Shown here: positions 8,899-18,121 of the stretch, piece after piece
Layout of the letters: each line of letters opens with the position of its first letter
Numbering within the stretch: position 1 is the first letter of the stretch
NCBI RefSeq assembly: GCF_000218895.1
Contig: NC_015703.1
Coordinates: 681,501 to 745,500 of the forward strand
Length of the DNA stretch: 64,000 nucleotides
Reading direction: 5' to 3'
Source of the DNA: Runella slithyformis DSM 19594
Lineage (GTDB): Bacteria > Bacteroidota > Bacteroidia > Cytophagales > Spirosomataceae
Made by a program: the position numbers and the translations under genes
The notes under the pieces: model-generated
Seen by the model: only the letters and a program-made list of their open reading frames with translations
Told to the model about the DNA's origin: nothing
Database searches by the model: none

Positions 8899-9365
8899 TT
8901 ATAAATTGACCGTGAACGAACCTGACTGAATTTCAGCGTTTGCATTGATAAAATCACTGACTTGGGTGTCAAATATCCCTTCAATTTTCTTATTTGTAAA
9001 CATTATAAAACGTACTTTCCCACTTTTGGCAATCAGCGGGCTGTACTGCTGTTTATAAATCAAATTCGCATTTTTATTTGTTTCATTGGCGGGAATCTCA
9101 CGTTGATACTCTACCTCGGCTTGATTGCCTGTCCCAATCATCTGAATGGAATTTCGTTGACATCGTCTAACTTTCCTACGATGGTCATCAAACCTCCAAC
9201 CCCAGCCACACCGCCGCTGGATTTGGTCGCTTTCCCGCTTTTGCCATCGACCGTCGCCGAAAAGGCATTTGTACCGGACGACGTCGGCTCGTCTTCGCCT
9301 GAAGTGGAGGATTTACAGGCACTAAACAAGATCCCCGAGAGCATCATCAGGAAATTTGTTTTCAT
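8899..9365 (-). pseudogene. DUF6252-like lipoprotein gene interrupted by a frameshift
   Basis: The first frame (9365-9138) encodes a lipoprotein start (LSGILFSACKSS) and the NAFSATVDGKSGKATKSSGG segment typical of small Bacteroidota lipoproteins of the DUF6252 type. It stops at TGA in the overlap AGATGA near 9140. The second frame (9141-8899) continues the same fold: GKVRFIMFTNKKIEGIFDTQ and a terminal SGSFTVNL strand. Together they make one normal-length protein of about 155 residues, so I read this as one gene with an indel of one base (or two). Alternatives are two ORFs coupled through the overlapping stop/start, or a sequencing error. Confidence 0.6.
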
Positions 9366-9398
9366 AATGAATGGTTGCTTGATAACGTTTTTGAAAAA

Positions 9399-10073
9399 TC
9401 ATTTACACTTAGCCAGCACTTCTGCGGCCAGTTTTTTGGCCAATTCGAGGTTGGTAGCTTTGTCTTTACTTACATCAGCAATGACCTGAAACGTGTAGCC
9501 TTTGAAGAGTACAATCAGTTCATTATCGTTCAATTTCCAAACGGCTGCTTCTCCAACCCCCGCTACGTTTTCATACTTGGCAGCGGCCGCCATGTCTTTG
9601 GCCATGCCCACAGCGGCTTCTTTTTGTTCTTTGGTAGCATTTGTTTTATTCTGAACCTGCTTTTCCGCTTGACCAAATGCCTCGTCCAGTTCTTTTTGGG
9701 TCATATTGCGGTAGAAATGACGGAAACTTTCGACATCAGATTTCTTCTTCGCAATCCTGAACATATCATCGCCCACCCATGTCAGGCCGATGCGGTTGCT
9801 CATAGGTACGGTCATTTTACGACCGAGCATCTCCATCTCTCGCGTGCGGTCGCTTGGCCAATTGTACGAATATGTATCATGGTTGCGGTATTTAGGATTT
9901 TTGTTGACTCTATATTCCTTTTTTGCCTTGCTCATATCGCCCGAAAAATGCTTTTTTATGGCTTCGAGCGGCAGCAGTTGGTCGTATTTGTCTTGGTTGG
10001 TCAGCAGGCAGTTTTGGGCTTGAGTATTAGTAGAAAAAGCCAGCAACAAGCTGGTAATTAAGCTGAATTTCAT
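9399..10073 (-). CDS. Secreted hypothetical protein
   Basis: 224 residues with a signal peptide (MKFSLITSLLLAFSTNTQAQ), then a mature domain with one cysteine near each end (QNCLLTN and the terminal AKCK). The middle is helical and charged (MTQKELDEAFGQAEKQVQNK); the C-terminal third is beta (AAVWKLNDNELIVLFKGYTF). No recognised family. It lies in the minus-strand array of exported proteins, 34 nt before the interrupted lipoprotein gene. Confidence 0.65.
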   Translation of the reverse strand: MKFSLITSLLLAFSTNTQAQNCLLTNQDKYDQLLPLEAIKKHFSGDMSKAKKEYRVNKNPKYRNHDTYSYNWPSDRTREMEMLGRKMTVPMSNRIGLTWVGDDMFRIAKKKSDVESFRHFYRNMTQKELDEAFGQAEKQVQNKTNATKEQKEAAVGMAKDMAAAAKYENVAGVGEAAVWKLNDNELIVLFKGYTFQVIADVSKDKATNLELAKKLAAEVLAKCK

Positions 10074-10144
10074 TTTTTAGATTTAACAGGTATTGTAAAA
10101 AAAGCTTCAATAAGGTATTAGTCGCAAGTGTAATTTTTGAGCTA

Positions 10145-10207
10145 TTAGGCGTTTTTCCTGCACGACAACGCGGCCAATAAACAGGCGCAAACAAGGCGTT
10201 TTTTCAT
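10145..10207 (-). CDS. Possible 20-residue lipoprotein peptide
   Basis: ATG at 10207 opens a 20-codon ORF with a textbook lipoprotein signal: basic KKR, hydrophobic core, lipobox LAALSC, then RKNA and a stop. It begins 9 nt after the stop of the upstream secreted gene, so it could be translated from the same mRNA. It may be a tiny lipopeptide or the stub of a truncated lipoprotein gene. Too short for statistical support. Confidence 0.3.
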   Translation of the reverse strand: MKKRLVCACLLAALSCRKNA

Positions 10208-10215
10208 AACGGTTT

Positions 10216-10893
10216 TTAATTTTTGTGTTTGAAAGTAAAATTAGTTTTCATCGAGCAAGCTGCCCCTTGGGTCGATATTTGCACTACCGTCAAAGACGTA
10301 CCTTTGATAAGTTTTGGCGACAACACCTCAAATTCGTAGATAGTTTTGAAGGCCGGTTGAGTCTCGGGAAGAATGATGGCTCGATATTTATTGGGTCCGA
10401 TTGTAAGCCACGGGGTGTTGGGAAATAGTTCGTCAGGAGAGAATGGCTTTTTAAAGTTTTTATTTCCACTTCTCAAACCTGCTGCACTTTTGAGGCCGGA
10501 CTCTAATTGGGCTGGGCAGTTTTGGGTAGTGGGGGCTTCGGTAAGGGCTTCCCAATTGCCGCTCTCAGGCTGAATAGTCTCCTGAAATGGAGCGATTGCC
10601 CCTTTGGCAATATTGGGTTCACCCTTTCCTCCAAAATACTCATGAAGCTGGCGGGGGCTACGTTTATTGTCGGGATAATGGATATCTTGCTCTTGTTTAT
10701 TTTTGAAAAACACCAAAATGCCTTTACTTTTTTCAAACGCGCCAAGGTAGGTGAGCATACCATCTACTTGTGCATAAGAAAAATTTGTTTGATACAATTT
10801 ACAGCCACCACCAAATTTACAATAAGCTATGGTTACCTGGGCATTGACTTGCCATACCGCCAATAAACAGAAGGAAATAACGAGTTTTTTCAT
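10216..10893 (-). CDS. Secreted hypothetical protein
   Basis: 225 residues with a signal peptide (MKKLVISFCLLAVWQVNAQ). The mature part has a small cysteine pair near the start (YCKFGGGCKLY), a basic, proline-rich middle and a beta-rich C-terminal half with further cysteines (QNCPAQ, AACSMK). The cysteine spacing suggests extracytoplasmic disulphides. No family recognised. It is co-directional with the OmpA-domain gene and the other exported proteins. Confidence 0.65.
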   Translation of the reverse strand: MKKLVISFCLLAVWQVNAQVTIAYCKFGGGCKLYQTNFSYAQVDGMLTYLGAFEKSKGILVFFKNKQEQDIHYPDNKRSPRQLHEYFGGKGEPNIAKGAIAPFQETIQPESGNWEALTEAPTTQNCPAQLESGLKSAAGLRSGNKNFKKPFSPDELFPNTPWLTIGPNKYRAIILPETQPAFKTIYEFEVLSPKLIKGTSLTVVQISTQGAACSMKTNFTFKHKN

Positions 10894-10920
10894 GGGGATA
10901 GAAGCGTTAGAGTGAAATAG

Positions 10921-11367
10921 CTATCGGTGCTGATATGTAATGACGAGGCTGTGAAACTTGAGGGTATCGCCCGTCAACCACGCGTACCCGCTGCCTTTAC
11001 GAAGCCGGTCGTCCCAATCCTGCGCCTGTACGCTGCTGAAATTATAACTTTGGCAGTAATTTGAGGTGTTTGAAACCCATAAAATACCGTATTTATCAGC
11101 AAATACAGGTCGTCGTTCATTATCAGCAACTTGATTAAAATCAAGCTCTCCCGAACGTATCGTCCCCACACCATTCGTGCCCTCTACGTCCAATGCAGCT
11201 TTGGCGGCACCATATTCCCCCACAAAAAAGCGCCCAAATTCAAAGTGAGCCGCCGAAAAATCATCGCGCTGAAATTCCGGCCCATCGTATCCCCAAATTC
11301 TCAGCAATTTATCTTGACCTACCGGCCCTCCAACAAAGGTGCTGTTTTGGGTGTAAAGTGGTAACAT
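10921..11367 (-). CDS. Hypothetical protein, no export signal
   Basis: 148 residues with no signal peptide or TM. It is rich in aromatic residues and aspartate/glycine turns (LLRIWGYDGPEF, AQDWDDRLRKGSGYAWL), ending in a beta-like HSLVITYQHR. This composition suits a beta-sandwich or carbohydrate-binding-like fold, but no motif is diagnostic. It is directly downstream of the OmpA-domain gene and upstream of a secreted gene on the same strand, so an envelope role or chaperone role is possible by context only. Confidence 0.6.
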   Translation of the reverse strand: MLPLYTQNSTFVGGPVGQDKLLRIWGYDGPEFQRDDFSAAHFEFGRFFVGEYGAAKAALDVEGTNGVGTIRSGELDFNQVADNERRPVFADKYGILWVSNTSNYCQSYNFSSVQAQDWDDRLRKGSGYAWLTGDTLKFHSLVITYQHR

Positions 11368-11413
11368 GATGAAATATTGCTTTTAAGAAATTATCCACCT
11401 GAAAATCATGTAT

Positions 11414-12832
11414 TTACAGCTTGACAAATTCTACCCGACGGTTGTTGGCTTTCCCTTCGGAGGTAGTATTGGGGGCTACGGGCTGGGTTTCTCCTTTACC
11501 ATCGGTTTCCATGCGGGTGGCCTCAACGCCAAATTCGGATTGAAGGGCATTTTTGACCGAGGCCGCACGGCGTTTCGATAAATCAAGGTTTTTGGCATCT
11601 TCTCCGTCGGAGTCGGTATGACCAATGATGCGCACTTTGACGGTGGCATTTTCTTTCAGAACCGTGCCCAATTCTTTCAAAACGCCGTACGATTCGGGTT
11701 TGATTTTATCGGAATTGACGTCAAACAAAATACCCGTAGTGCTGAATTTTCCTTCGGTGATGAGCTTGCTGCGGGTATCGGGGGCACCTACGGCATAACG
11801 CACATTGGCAACCATGAACTCATCTTTATTTTCGGACTCAGAAAAATTCATGTACTTGCCTCCCAATTTGAAAGCGTTGTACTTGGCTTTGGGATCAAAG
11901 GCTTGCGGAATGTCCACTACTTTATTCTGATTTACGTAAATGCGCAAGCGCGTTTTTTGCCGCCAAATGGAAAACCGTACCTTGACAGGTTGATTATCCC
12001 ACATCAATTCTTTGATATTCAGATCTTCATTTTTAATTGTTTCTTCGCCATTTTCATAGGCAAAAAAACCGGCTGCACCGGTGCCTGCCCCCCATTCAAA
12101 ATAAACACCACTTTTGGAGATACGGCTCTCCGCCAAGTCGCGCTTGGGATTATCGCTGTCGTATATCATAAACCGATAATTTAAAATATTACCGTTGACA
12201 TAGCGGTTGTATATGTCAAACTCCAAGGTGAAGTTTTCGGGCAAATCTTTGACGTAAGTGGGCTGGAAAAAGCCATCTTTGCTCATAAAAAGCCACTTTG
12301 TAGGGCTGTCGTCGAGGGTAACTACCTCTGCCGAGGAGTTGGTGTTCCAGCCCAGCGGAAAGTCGCCAAGGCTGGTAGTAGAGAAGTCGTCGAAGGCAAT
12401 CACTTTTTCGCCCGGCACAAAGTCAAATTTGGAATATACTTTCAGGTTTTGTGGCTCGGCAGTTTTAGAACTTGGAGCATTCGTTTTAGCGCTTGGAGCA
12501 TTCGTTTTGGAGTTATTGCGGGTAGATTGGGTTTCTTCAGAAGACTCGTCCTCATTTTCACGCTCTTTTCCTTCTTCCGTTCCCTCTTCCGACTTCTTTT
12601 TCTTTTCTTTTTTCTTAAAAATATTACCAATTCCCTCTTCCACTTTATCTAAGCCTTTGTTGATGCCTTGGTCTATGCGGCTGTTTACGCGGCCTTCCAC
12701 GCTGCGTTCGGTGGTACGTTTAGGGTTATCAACGCGAATTTGGGCAAAAGCGGAAACTTCAATAAAAAGGATAACCGTGATGGTGAAGCAAATGGTCTTT
12801 GACGAGAAGTGGTGAAATACATCTGTAATCAT
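11414..12832 (-). CDS. OmpA-family peptidoglycan-binding outer-membrane protein
   Basis: 472 residues. The N-terminal signal is followed by a charged low-complexity linker (about residues 70-115, Lys/Glu-rich) holding a short KTNAPS repeat. A beta jelly-roll-like domain follows (about 130-345; VIAFDDFSTTSLGDFPLGW). The C-terminal OmpA domain (about 365-472) shows TTGILFDVNSDKIKPES, IIGHTDSDGEDAKNLDLSKR and the ending NNRRVEF, which are the peptidoglycan-binding signature. It should anchor an outer-membrane or surface complex to the cell wall. It is the first gene of the minus-strand array of small exported proteins, separated from the divergent sensor kinase by about 270 nt. Confidence 0.88.
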   Translation of the reverse strand: MITDVFHHFSSKTICFTITVILFIEVSAFAQIRVDNPKRTTERSVEGRVNSRIDQGINKGLDKVEEGIGNIFKKKEKKKKSEEGTEEGKERENEDESSEETQSTRNNSKTNAPSAKTNAPSSKTAEPQNLKVYSKFDFVPGEKVIAFDDFSTTSLGDFPLGWNTNSSAEVVTLDDSPTKWLFMSKDGFFQPTYVKDLPENFTLEFDIYNRYVNGNILNYRFMIYDSDNPKRDLAESRISKSGVYFEWGAGTGAAGFFAYENGEETIKNEDLNIKELMWDNQPVKVRFSIWRQKTRLRIYVNQNKVVDIPQAFDPKAKYNAFKLGGKYMNFSESENKDEFMVANVRYAVGAPDTRSKLITEGKFSTTGILFDVNSDKIKPESYGVLKELGTVLKENATVKVRIIGHTDSDGEDAKNLDLSKRRAASVKNALQSEFGVEATRMETDGKGETQPVAPNTTSEGKANNRRVEFVKL

Positions 12833-13101
12833 CTTTCTTTTAACCGTTGAATGAGTGAAAATGACTTGATTTACGAACCAAATCTGCCACTATTAATCAA
12901 AAGTAAAGCGTGTTATTTCACCGGTGAAGCATTTGAATCCATAAAGCACGGGTTTGAGTTAATAAAAGCTCATTTGAAACCGAAACGGGACAAAGTCAAA
13001 AGGCTTTTCAGTGGATTCAAACACCCCGTCGGTCGAGTAAAACAACAAGATTCGCTGAAAATTTATTTTCTTTGAAAAAAAACGGAAATCATATCCCACG
13101 G

Positions 13102-15096
13102 ATGCTCGGCCGCTTCTTCCTATTCGTTTGCCTATTGATGGCGCTTCAGGCCAAAGCCCTGACCGATACGCTGCGTTTGAGCGAATTTACAGAACATCGC
13201 ATGCTCTTTGAAAAAGCATTGGTTACCACTACGCCCCTTCGCGATACCCGAAAAGTTTTACAATTCCCTTCTGTGAAGCAGTTGACCGATTGGCAACTTC
13301 TAAGCCCACAAATCGGCACGCACGCCGACCGAATCCATTGGCTGCATTTTCATATTCATAACGATACGGATACCCTGCACACCGTTTACGTCAACGTGCA
13401 TTTTGCCAATCAAATCGTTGTTTTTTACGTACTGAACAACGGGCAACGAAGCACTTTCAGAAGCGGATACATGACGCCTTCTTCGCAGTGGGCCCTACCG
13501 GAAGATGACCGCTATATTCCACTGGCGATTGCGAAGGGAGCCACCGTTGACGTCTTGGCACAGATTTCCAATCAGGCAGGCATTTTGCCTTTTTGGACCG
13601 GGGCTCAATCGCCAAAACCTTCTTTGCGTTTGCAGGTTGAAAAAGAAGCCTTTTATCTAAAAAAGACCCTGAATGAATACCGTAGGAATATGTCTGAATA
13701 CCAGTATCGAAGCTGGATTCAGGGTGCCTTGGCACTGACGGTTCTGTTTGTAGCGTTGTTGTATCTCAAATACCGTCAGAGCATCTACGCTTATTATTGG
13801 GGGTATATTTTCTGCGGCTTTCTGTTCTCATTGCTCAAAACCAGAGCTTATACACCGCTCGGCCACAGCCTCGGCGAATGGCCTTTGCTCAAAATACATC
13901 TGATGGAACTGCTGCTTTGGTGGGGAATCGGGGCTTATTTGTTGTTTATGATTGAACTGCTCAACCTCGCCAAAACCCACCCCCTCATGCAGCGGTGGTT
14001 TCGTCGGCTGGCGCTTTTGCTGGCAGGGTACGGCTTTGTGTATATCGTAGTAATGCTGTTGACCAACGACGGCGGTTTCAGTCAGTTTTCGTTTTGGGGC
14101 GGGCGATTCATTGCCTTACCGATTTACATTATAACACTCGTTTGGATGAGTCGGAACGTCCAATCGCCGATGGTTCCGTACGTCATTTGGGCCAACTGTA
14201 TGCTGGGATTGTTTGGGATATTGGCGTGGCTCAGGGCCGGAGAAGTGATTCTGAAAGGTGTCAAACTTCCCGCCAATGTGGATGATTTATTGACGCTATC
14301 GTTTGCGGTGGTAGCCGAAATCATCGTGCTTTCGTTGGCGCTGGCGCACCGGTACCGGTTATTGGAAAAAGAAAAAGCTGAGAGTCAACTGGCGTATTAT
14401 GAAGAACTTCAGCACAAGTCATTTTACGAAAAGCGCATGGCCGAAACCGAAATGCTGGCGTTACGCAGCCAAATGAATCCGCATTTTTTGTTCAACAGCC
14501 TCAATTCGCTGGAATATTTGATCCTATCTAACGACGAGCACAAAGCGACCGGTTATCTGGCCAAATTTTCAAAACTCCTGCGGATGATTCTCAACCACTC
14601 GCGCGAAGAGTCCATTTTTTTGGAAGAAGAACTGACCGCGCTGCGGTATTATCTTGATATTGAAGCCACGCGCCTGGGCGAAAGATTTACGTATTCCATC
14701 GAAGTAGGCGAAACCGTAGATACCCAACAGCTCATCATTCCGCCGTTGCTGCTACAGCCGTTTGTCGAGAACGCCATTTGGCACGGTCTGATGCCTTCCA
14801 ATAAACCCACTAAAAATTTACAAATACGCGTTCGGCTGGCTGATGAGCATCGGGTTGAGTTTGAGATTGAAGACAACGGGATTGGCAGAAAAAAATCGGC
14901 GGAGATGCGGAGCCGTTCGTCAGTAAAACGAAAATCATACGGAATGGACATTACGCAGCAGCGCATTGCGCTTTTTAATCGAAATTACCCTAACCAACTT
15001 TCCATCGAAATCCTTGATATACAGCGCGGGAAAGAGACCGGAACGTTGGTCAGGATTGTATATAATCTACTGAATGACCCCACTATTGACACCTAA
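13102..15096 (+). CDS. Sensor histidine kinase, 7TMR-DISM type with LytS-like kinase core
   Basis: About 664 residues from ATG 13102; a TTG ten codons upstream (13072) is an alternative start. Order: signal peptide, an extracytoplasmic 7TMR-DISM-type domain (about 30-190), seven hydrophobic helices (about 210-410), a short coiled linker, then the His_kinase core with MNPHFLFNSLNSLEYLI (phospho-accepting His in NPHFLFN). The ATPase part has LLLQPFVENAIWHGL (N box) and EDNGIGRKKS (G box). It senses an unknown, perhaps carbohydrate-like, signal and should phosphorylate the regulator whose gene starts 3 nt downstream. No third partner gene is attached. Confidence 0.92.
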   Translation: MLGRFFLFVCLLMALQAKALTDTLRLSEFTEHRMLFEKALVTTTPLRDTRKVLQFPSVKQLTDWQLLSPQIGTHADRIHWLHFHIHNDTDTLHTVYVNVHFANQIVVFYVLNNGQRSTFRSGYMTPSSQWALPEDDRYIPLAIAKGATVDVLAQISNQAGILPFWTGAQSPKPSLRLQVEKEAFYLKKTLNEYRRNMSEYQYRSWIQGALALTVLFVALLYLKYRQSIYAYYWGYIFCGFLFSLLKTRAYTPLGHSLGEWPLLKIHLMELLLWWGIGAYLLFMIELLNLAKTHPLMQRWFRRLALLLAGYGFVYIVVMLLTNDGGFSQFSFWGGRFIALPIYIITLVWMSRNVQSPMVPYVIWANCMLGLFGILAWLRAGEVILKGVKLPANVDDLLTLSFAVVAEIIVLSLALAHRYRLLEKEKAESQLAYYEELQHKSFYEKRMAETEMLALRSQMNPHFLFNSLNSLEYLILSNDEHKATGYLAKFSKLLRMILNHSREESIFLEEELTALRYYLDIEATRLGERFTYSIEVGETVDTQQLIIPPLLLQPFVENAIWHGLMPSNKPTKNLQIRVRLADEHRVEFEIEDNGIGRKKSAEMRSRSSVKRKSYGMDITQQRIALFNRNYPNQLSIEILDIQRGKETGTLVRIVYNLLNDPTIDT

Positions 15097-15099
15097 ATA

Positions 15100-15855
15100 A
15101 TGATACGTGCGATATTAATTGACGACGAAAAACCCGCCACGGAAGTGCTGGAAATGAAGCTCAAACGCCTCAACATGGGCGTACAGATTTTGGCCAAGTT
15201 CAACCAACCGGAAGCGGCAGTGGAATTTATGCGCGTTACGTCGTTTGATATTTTGTTTTTGGATATTGAAATGCCGCGCCTCAATGGGTTCGATTTGCTG
15301 CAACAATTTGACGAATTTCACTTTGACGTTATTTTCACCACGGCATACGACCAATACGCCCTGCGGGCTTTTCGGGTGAGTGCGTTGAATTATCTGCTCA
15401 AACCCATCGAAGAAAGTGAGTTGAAAGATACACTTGTGAGTTGGCAGCAAAAGAAAATAAAGCAGTTACAACTTCCTCAAATACAGACCTTACACGAACA
15501 TTTATCCCCAAAAACACCGCCGCAGCGCATGGCGCTTCCAACCAACGAAGGGCACGAAATCATCGAAATACGTCAGATCATCCGCTGCATGGCCGACACA
15601 AGTTACACGCATTTTCATTTGACCGACGGTCGCAAACTCGTTATCTGTCGTACGCTCAAAGAAATAGAGCAGTCATTGGAGCCCAACGGGTTTGTGCGGG
15701 TGCATCATTCGCACCTCATCAATCCGCATTTTTTACGAAAAATTGTGAAACAGGAAGGCGGCTATCTGTTGATGTCTGACGGGGCGCAGGTACCCGTTAC
15801 GAAGCAAAAGCGCGATTGGCTCGTGGAACAGTTTAATGTACCGGGAAGAAGCTGA
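15100..15855 (+). CDS. LytTR-family response regulator
   Basis: 251 residues. The receiver domain (1-120) has the acidic pair D8-D9, the phosphorylation site D55 in LFLDIEMPRLNG, and the lysine in NYLLKPIEE. The C-terminal LytTR DNA-binding domain (about 150-250) contains VRVHHSHLINPHFLRKI. It is the cognate partner of the sensor kinase gene ending 3 nt upstream. Targets unknown; LytTR proteins bind pairs of short direct repeats. It converges with a Uma2 gene only 2 nt away. Confidence 0.95.
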   Translation: MIRAILIDDEKPATEVLEMKLKRLNMGVQILAKFNQPEAAVEFMRVTSFDILFLDIEMPRLNGFDLLQQFDEFHFDVIFTTAYDQYALRAFRVSALNYLLKPIEESELKDTLVSWQQKKIKQLQLPQIQTLHEHLSPKTPPQRMALPTNEGHEIIEIRQIIRCMADTSYTHFHLTDGRKLVICRTLKEIEQSLEPNGFVRVHHSHLINPHFLRKIVKQEGGYLLMSDGAQVPVTKQKRDWLVEQFNVPGRS

Positions 15856-15857
15856 AT

Positions 15858-16418
15858 TTAAAAAACTTTTTCAAAAACATCTTTCAACAAAACTGATACA
15901 CCAACCGACTGAAAAAGAGCCATTTTGTCTAACCCGTGCACGGTTTCTACACTCCAGTCCCCTTTGTCATTTTTGCGAAACACCTCCATTTGAGGAAGTT
16001 CGGTGGAGACCAGCACATACTCTTTCAGCGTTTCAATGCTGCGATACGCAATGAATTTATCGGTTTTATCAAACACCGCCGTGGAAGGCGAAGCCACTTC
16101 GATTACCAGAATCGGATTGGTCAGGTTATCATTTTCTATTGTTTGTGCTTCGCCGTCGCTTATGACAATATCCGGATAAAAATAGCTGCCGTTTTGAGGA
16201 TTGAAAACGCGCATATCACTGCCTAAGACTTCAGATTTGGATGAGCGCAAATAATTTCCAACCAATAAAAATAAATTTTTAACAATCCGATTATGCTCTA
16301 ATGTAGCTCCGGCCATTTCAATAAGGGTATTATAAATAAATTCATGCCTTTGCTGACTTGCCCGTTCAAAGGCGAGGTATTCCTCAGAAGTAAACGAAGA
16401 TGAGATTGCAGGCACCAT
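15858..16418 (-). CDS. Uma2 family (DUF820) restriction-endonuclease-like protein
   Basis: 186 residues from ATG 16418 ([20 protein letters not shown]); an earlier in-frame codon would add an unlikely leader. Shows the family pattern [21 protein letters not shown], then [11 protein letters not shown] and [17 protein letters not shown], carrying the D...ExE/D residues of the PD-(D/E)XK fold, followed by KLxxYR (DKFIAYRS). Uma2 proteins are widespread and often multi-copy; their cellular role is not settled. A second, divergent copy lies at 58448-59065. Confidence 0.85.
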   Translation of the reverse strand: MVPAISSSFTSEEYLAFERASQQRHEFIYNTLIEMAGATLEHNRIVKNLFLLVGNYLRSSKSEVLGSDMRVFNPQNGSYFYPDIVISDGEAQTIENDNLTNPILVIEVASPSTAVFDKTDKFIAYRSIETLKEYVLVSTELPQMEVFRKNDKGDWSVETVHGLDKMALFQSVGVSVLLKDVFEKVF

Positions 16419-16485
16419 AACGGATCTATTTTTAGCGAAAATACAAAGAAATTTCAACCTGTAAGGCATTGTACATCCTTTTTTT

Positions 16486-16493
16486 TACCTTTG
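16486..16493 (+). promoter_or_regulatory. Bacteroidota -7-like box before guaA
   Basis: TACCTTTG, followed by C, fits TAnnTTTG and lies 18 nt before the guaA start codon. A TTG at 16469-16471 is 14 nt away, shorter than the usual 19, so the -33 element is weak or absent. Confidence 0.45.
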
Positions 16494-16511
16494 CACCTTA
16501 GAAACACGTCT

Positions 16512-18038
16512 ATGTCCGAACAAATTCTGATTCTTGATTTCGGTTCGCAATTTACCCAACTCATCGCTCGACGCGTCCGCGAACTGAACATTTACTGCGA
16601 AATCCATCCCTTCAATAAAATCCCCGAAATTACGCCTGATATCAAGGGAGTTATCCTCTCAGGCAGCCCCTATTCCGTACGCGACGAAGGTTCTCCCCGC
16701 GTGGATATGAGCCTATTCCGGGGCAAAGTTCCGTTGTTAGGGGTTTGTTATGGCGCACAATTGCTGGCCCACACGCTGGGCGGCGAAGTCAAAGCCTCCA
16801 AGCACCGCGAATACGGCCGGGCCATGCTTACGCATCATTCGCAGTCTGCCCTGCTGGATACGGTTTCTCCGATCACGCAGGTGTGGATGTCGCACGGAGA
16901 CACCATCGTTTCGGTTCCGGACTCGTTCAATATCATCGGAGAAACGGACTCTGTCAAAGTTGCGGCCTTTCATATTGAGGGCGAACCCACCTACGGAATT
17001 CAATTCCACCCCGAAGTAACGCACTCGGTAGAAGGAAAGAATATACTCAAAAACTTTGTCGTTGACATCTGCGGTTGTGCGCAGGATTGGACAGCGGCCT
17101 CCTTTGTAGAAAGTACCATTGCCGACCTTAAAGCCAAATTGGGCAATGATAAAGTGGTCATGGCGCTTTCGGGAGGGGTGGACTCCACCGTGGCGGCCTC
17201 GTTGGTACACCATGCCATCGGCAAAAACCTGTATTGCATTTTTGTGGATAACGGTCTGCTGCGCAAAGATGAATACGAAAGCGTACTGCACTCATATCTT
17301 GATATGGGTCTGAATATCAAAGGGGTAGACGCCAAAGCCCACTTTTACGGCGTATTGGCGGGCCTCACCGACCCCGAAGCCAAGCGTAAAGCCATCGGCA
17401 AAGCATTCATTGATATTTTTGATCAGGAATCTCATCTGATCGAAGACGTAAAATGGCTGGGACAGGGCACTATTTACCCCGACGTGATCGAATCGGTTTC
17501 GGTAAAAGGTCCTTCTGCCACCATCAAATCGCACCATAACGTGGGAGGACTGCCCGATTTCATGAAATTGAAAATCGTGGAGCCGCTCAATACACTCTTC
17601 AAAGACGAAGTACGAGCCGTGGGACGTACGTTGGAACTTCCGGAAAACATCTTAAAACGGCACCCTTTCCCCGGTCCGGGCCTTGCCATTCGGATCCTGG
17701 GCGATATCACTCCCGAAAAAGTAGCCATTTTACAGGAAGTGGACGCTATTTTTATCAATGGCCTGAAAAATCGCGGCTTATATGATCAGGTATGGCAGGC
17801 CGGTGCCATGTTGCTCCCGATCCAAAGTGTGGGAGTGATGGGCGACGAGCGCACCTACGAACGTGTAGTGGCACTGCGAGCTGTAACATCGGTAGACGGC
17901 ATGACCGCCGACTGGGCACATTTGCCCTATGATTTTTTAGCGGATATTTCCAATGAAATCATCAACCGGGTGAAAGGCGTTAATCGGGTAGTATACGATA
18001 TTTCGTCAAAACCCCCCGCTACCATTGAATGGGAATAA
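16512..18038 (+). CDS. guaA: GMP synthase (glutamine-hydrolysing)
   Basis: 508 residues from ATG 16512 ([20 protein letters not shown]). N-terminal class I glutamine amidotransferase with the nucleophile in [14 protein letters not shown] and the His/Glu pair in GIQFHPEV. The synthetase half has the ATP-pyrophosphatase P-loop [15 protein letters not shown], then the C-terminal dimerisation domain ending [11 protein letters not shown]. It converts XMP, glutamine and ATP to GMP in purine synthesis. The ORF could be opened earlier at a TTG inside the -7 box, which would be implausible. Full family length, all key residues present. Confidence 0.98.
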   Translation: MSEQILILDFGSQFTQLIARRVRELNIYCEIHPFNKIPEITPDIKGVILSGSPYSVRDEGSPRVDMSLFRGKVPLLGVCYGAQLLAHTLGGEVKASKHREYGRAMLTHHSQSALLDTVSPITQVWMSHGDTIVSVPDSFNIIGETDSVKVAAFHIEGEPTYGIQFHPEVTHSVEGKNILKNFVVDICGCAQDWTAASFVESTIADLKAKLGNDKVVMALSGGVDSTVAASLVHHAIGKNLYCIFVDNGLLRKDEYESVLHSYLDMGLNIKGVDAKAHFYGVLAGLTDPEAKRKAIGKAFIDIFDQESHLIEDVKWLGQGTIYPDVIESVSVKGPSATIKSHHNVGGLPDFMKLKIVEPLNTLFKDEVRAVGRTLELPENILKRHPFPGPGLAIRILGDITPEKVAILQEVDAIFINGLKNRGLYDQVWQAGAMLLPIQSVGVMGDERTYERVVALRAVTSVDGMTADWAHLPYDFLADISNEIINRVKGVNRVVYDISSKPPATIEWE

Positions 18039-18057
18039 AAGTAAGCAGTTTGCAGCA

Positions 18058-18113
18058 GGCAGTTTACAGTCAATACTCCACTGTAACATGTCCGCTGTAA
18101 ACTGTAAACTGCC
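18058..18113. repeat. Inverted repeat, CAGTTTACAG family
   Basis: Perfect 13-bp arms GGCAGTTTACAGT (18058-18070) and ACTGTAAACTGCC (18101-18113), with extra partial copies of the motif in the flanks. Located between guaA and the next plus-strand gene. The same CAGTTTACAG core forms the hairpin at 59919-59978, and a degenerate copy overlaps 19535-19580. Probably a dispersed non-coding element that can act as a terminator. Confidence 0.65.
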
Positions 18114-18121
18114 TACTAAAA

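Noticed and set aside
12851-13075. 74-codon plus-strand ORF upstream of the sensor kinase
   Set aside because: It lies in the divergent promoter region, has no recognisable features, and ends inside the kinase start; random ORF more likely.
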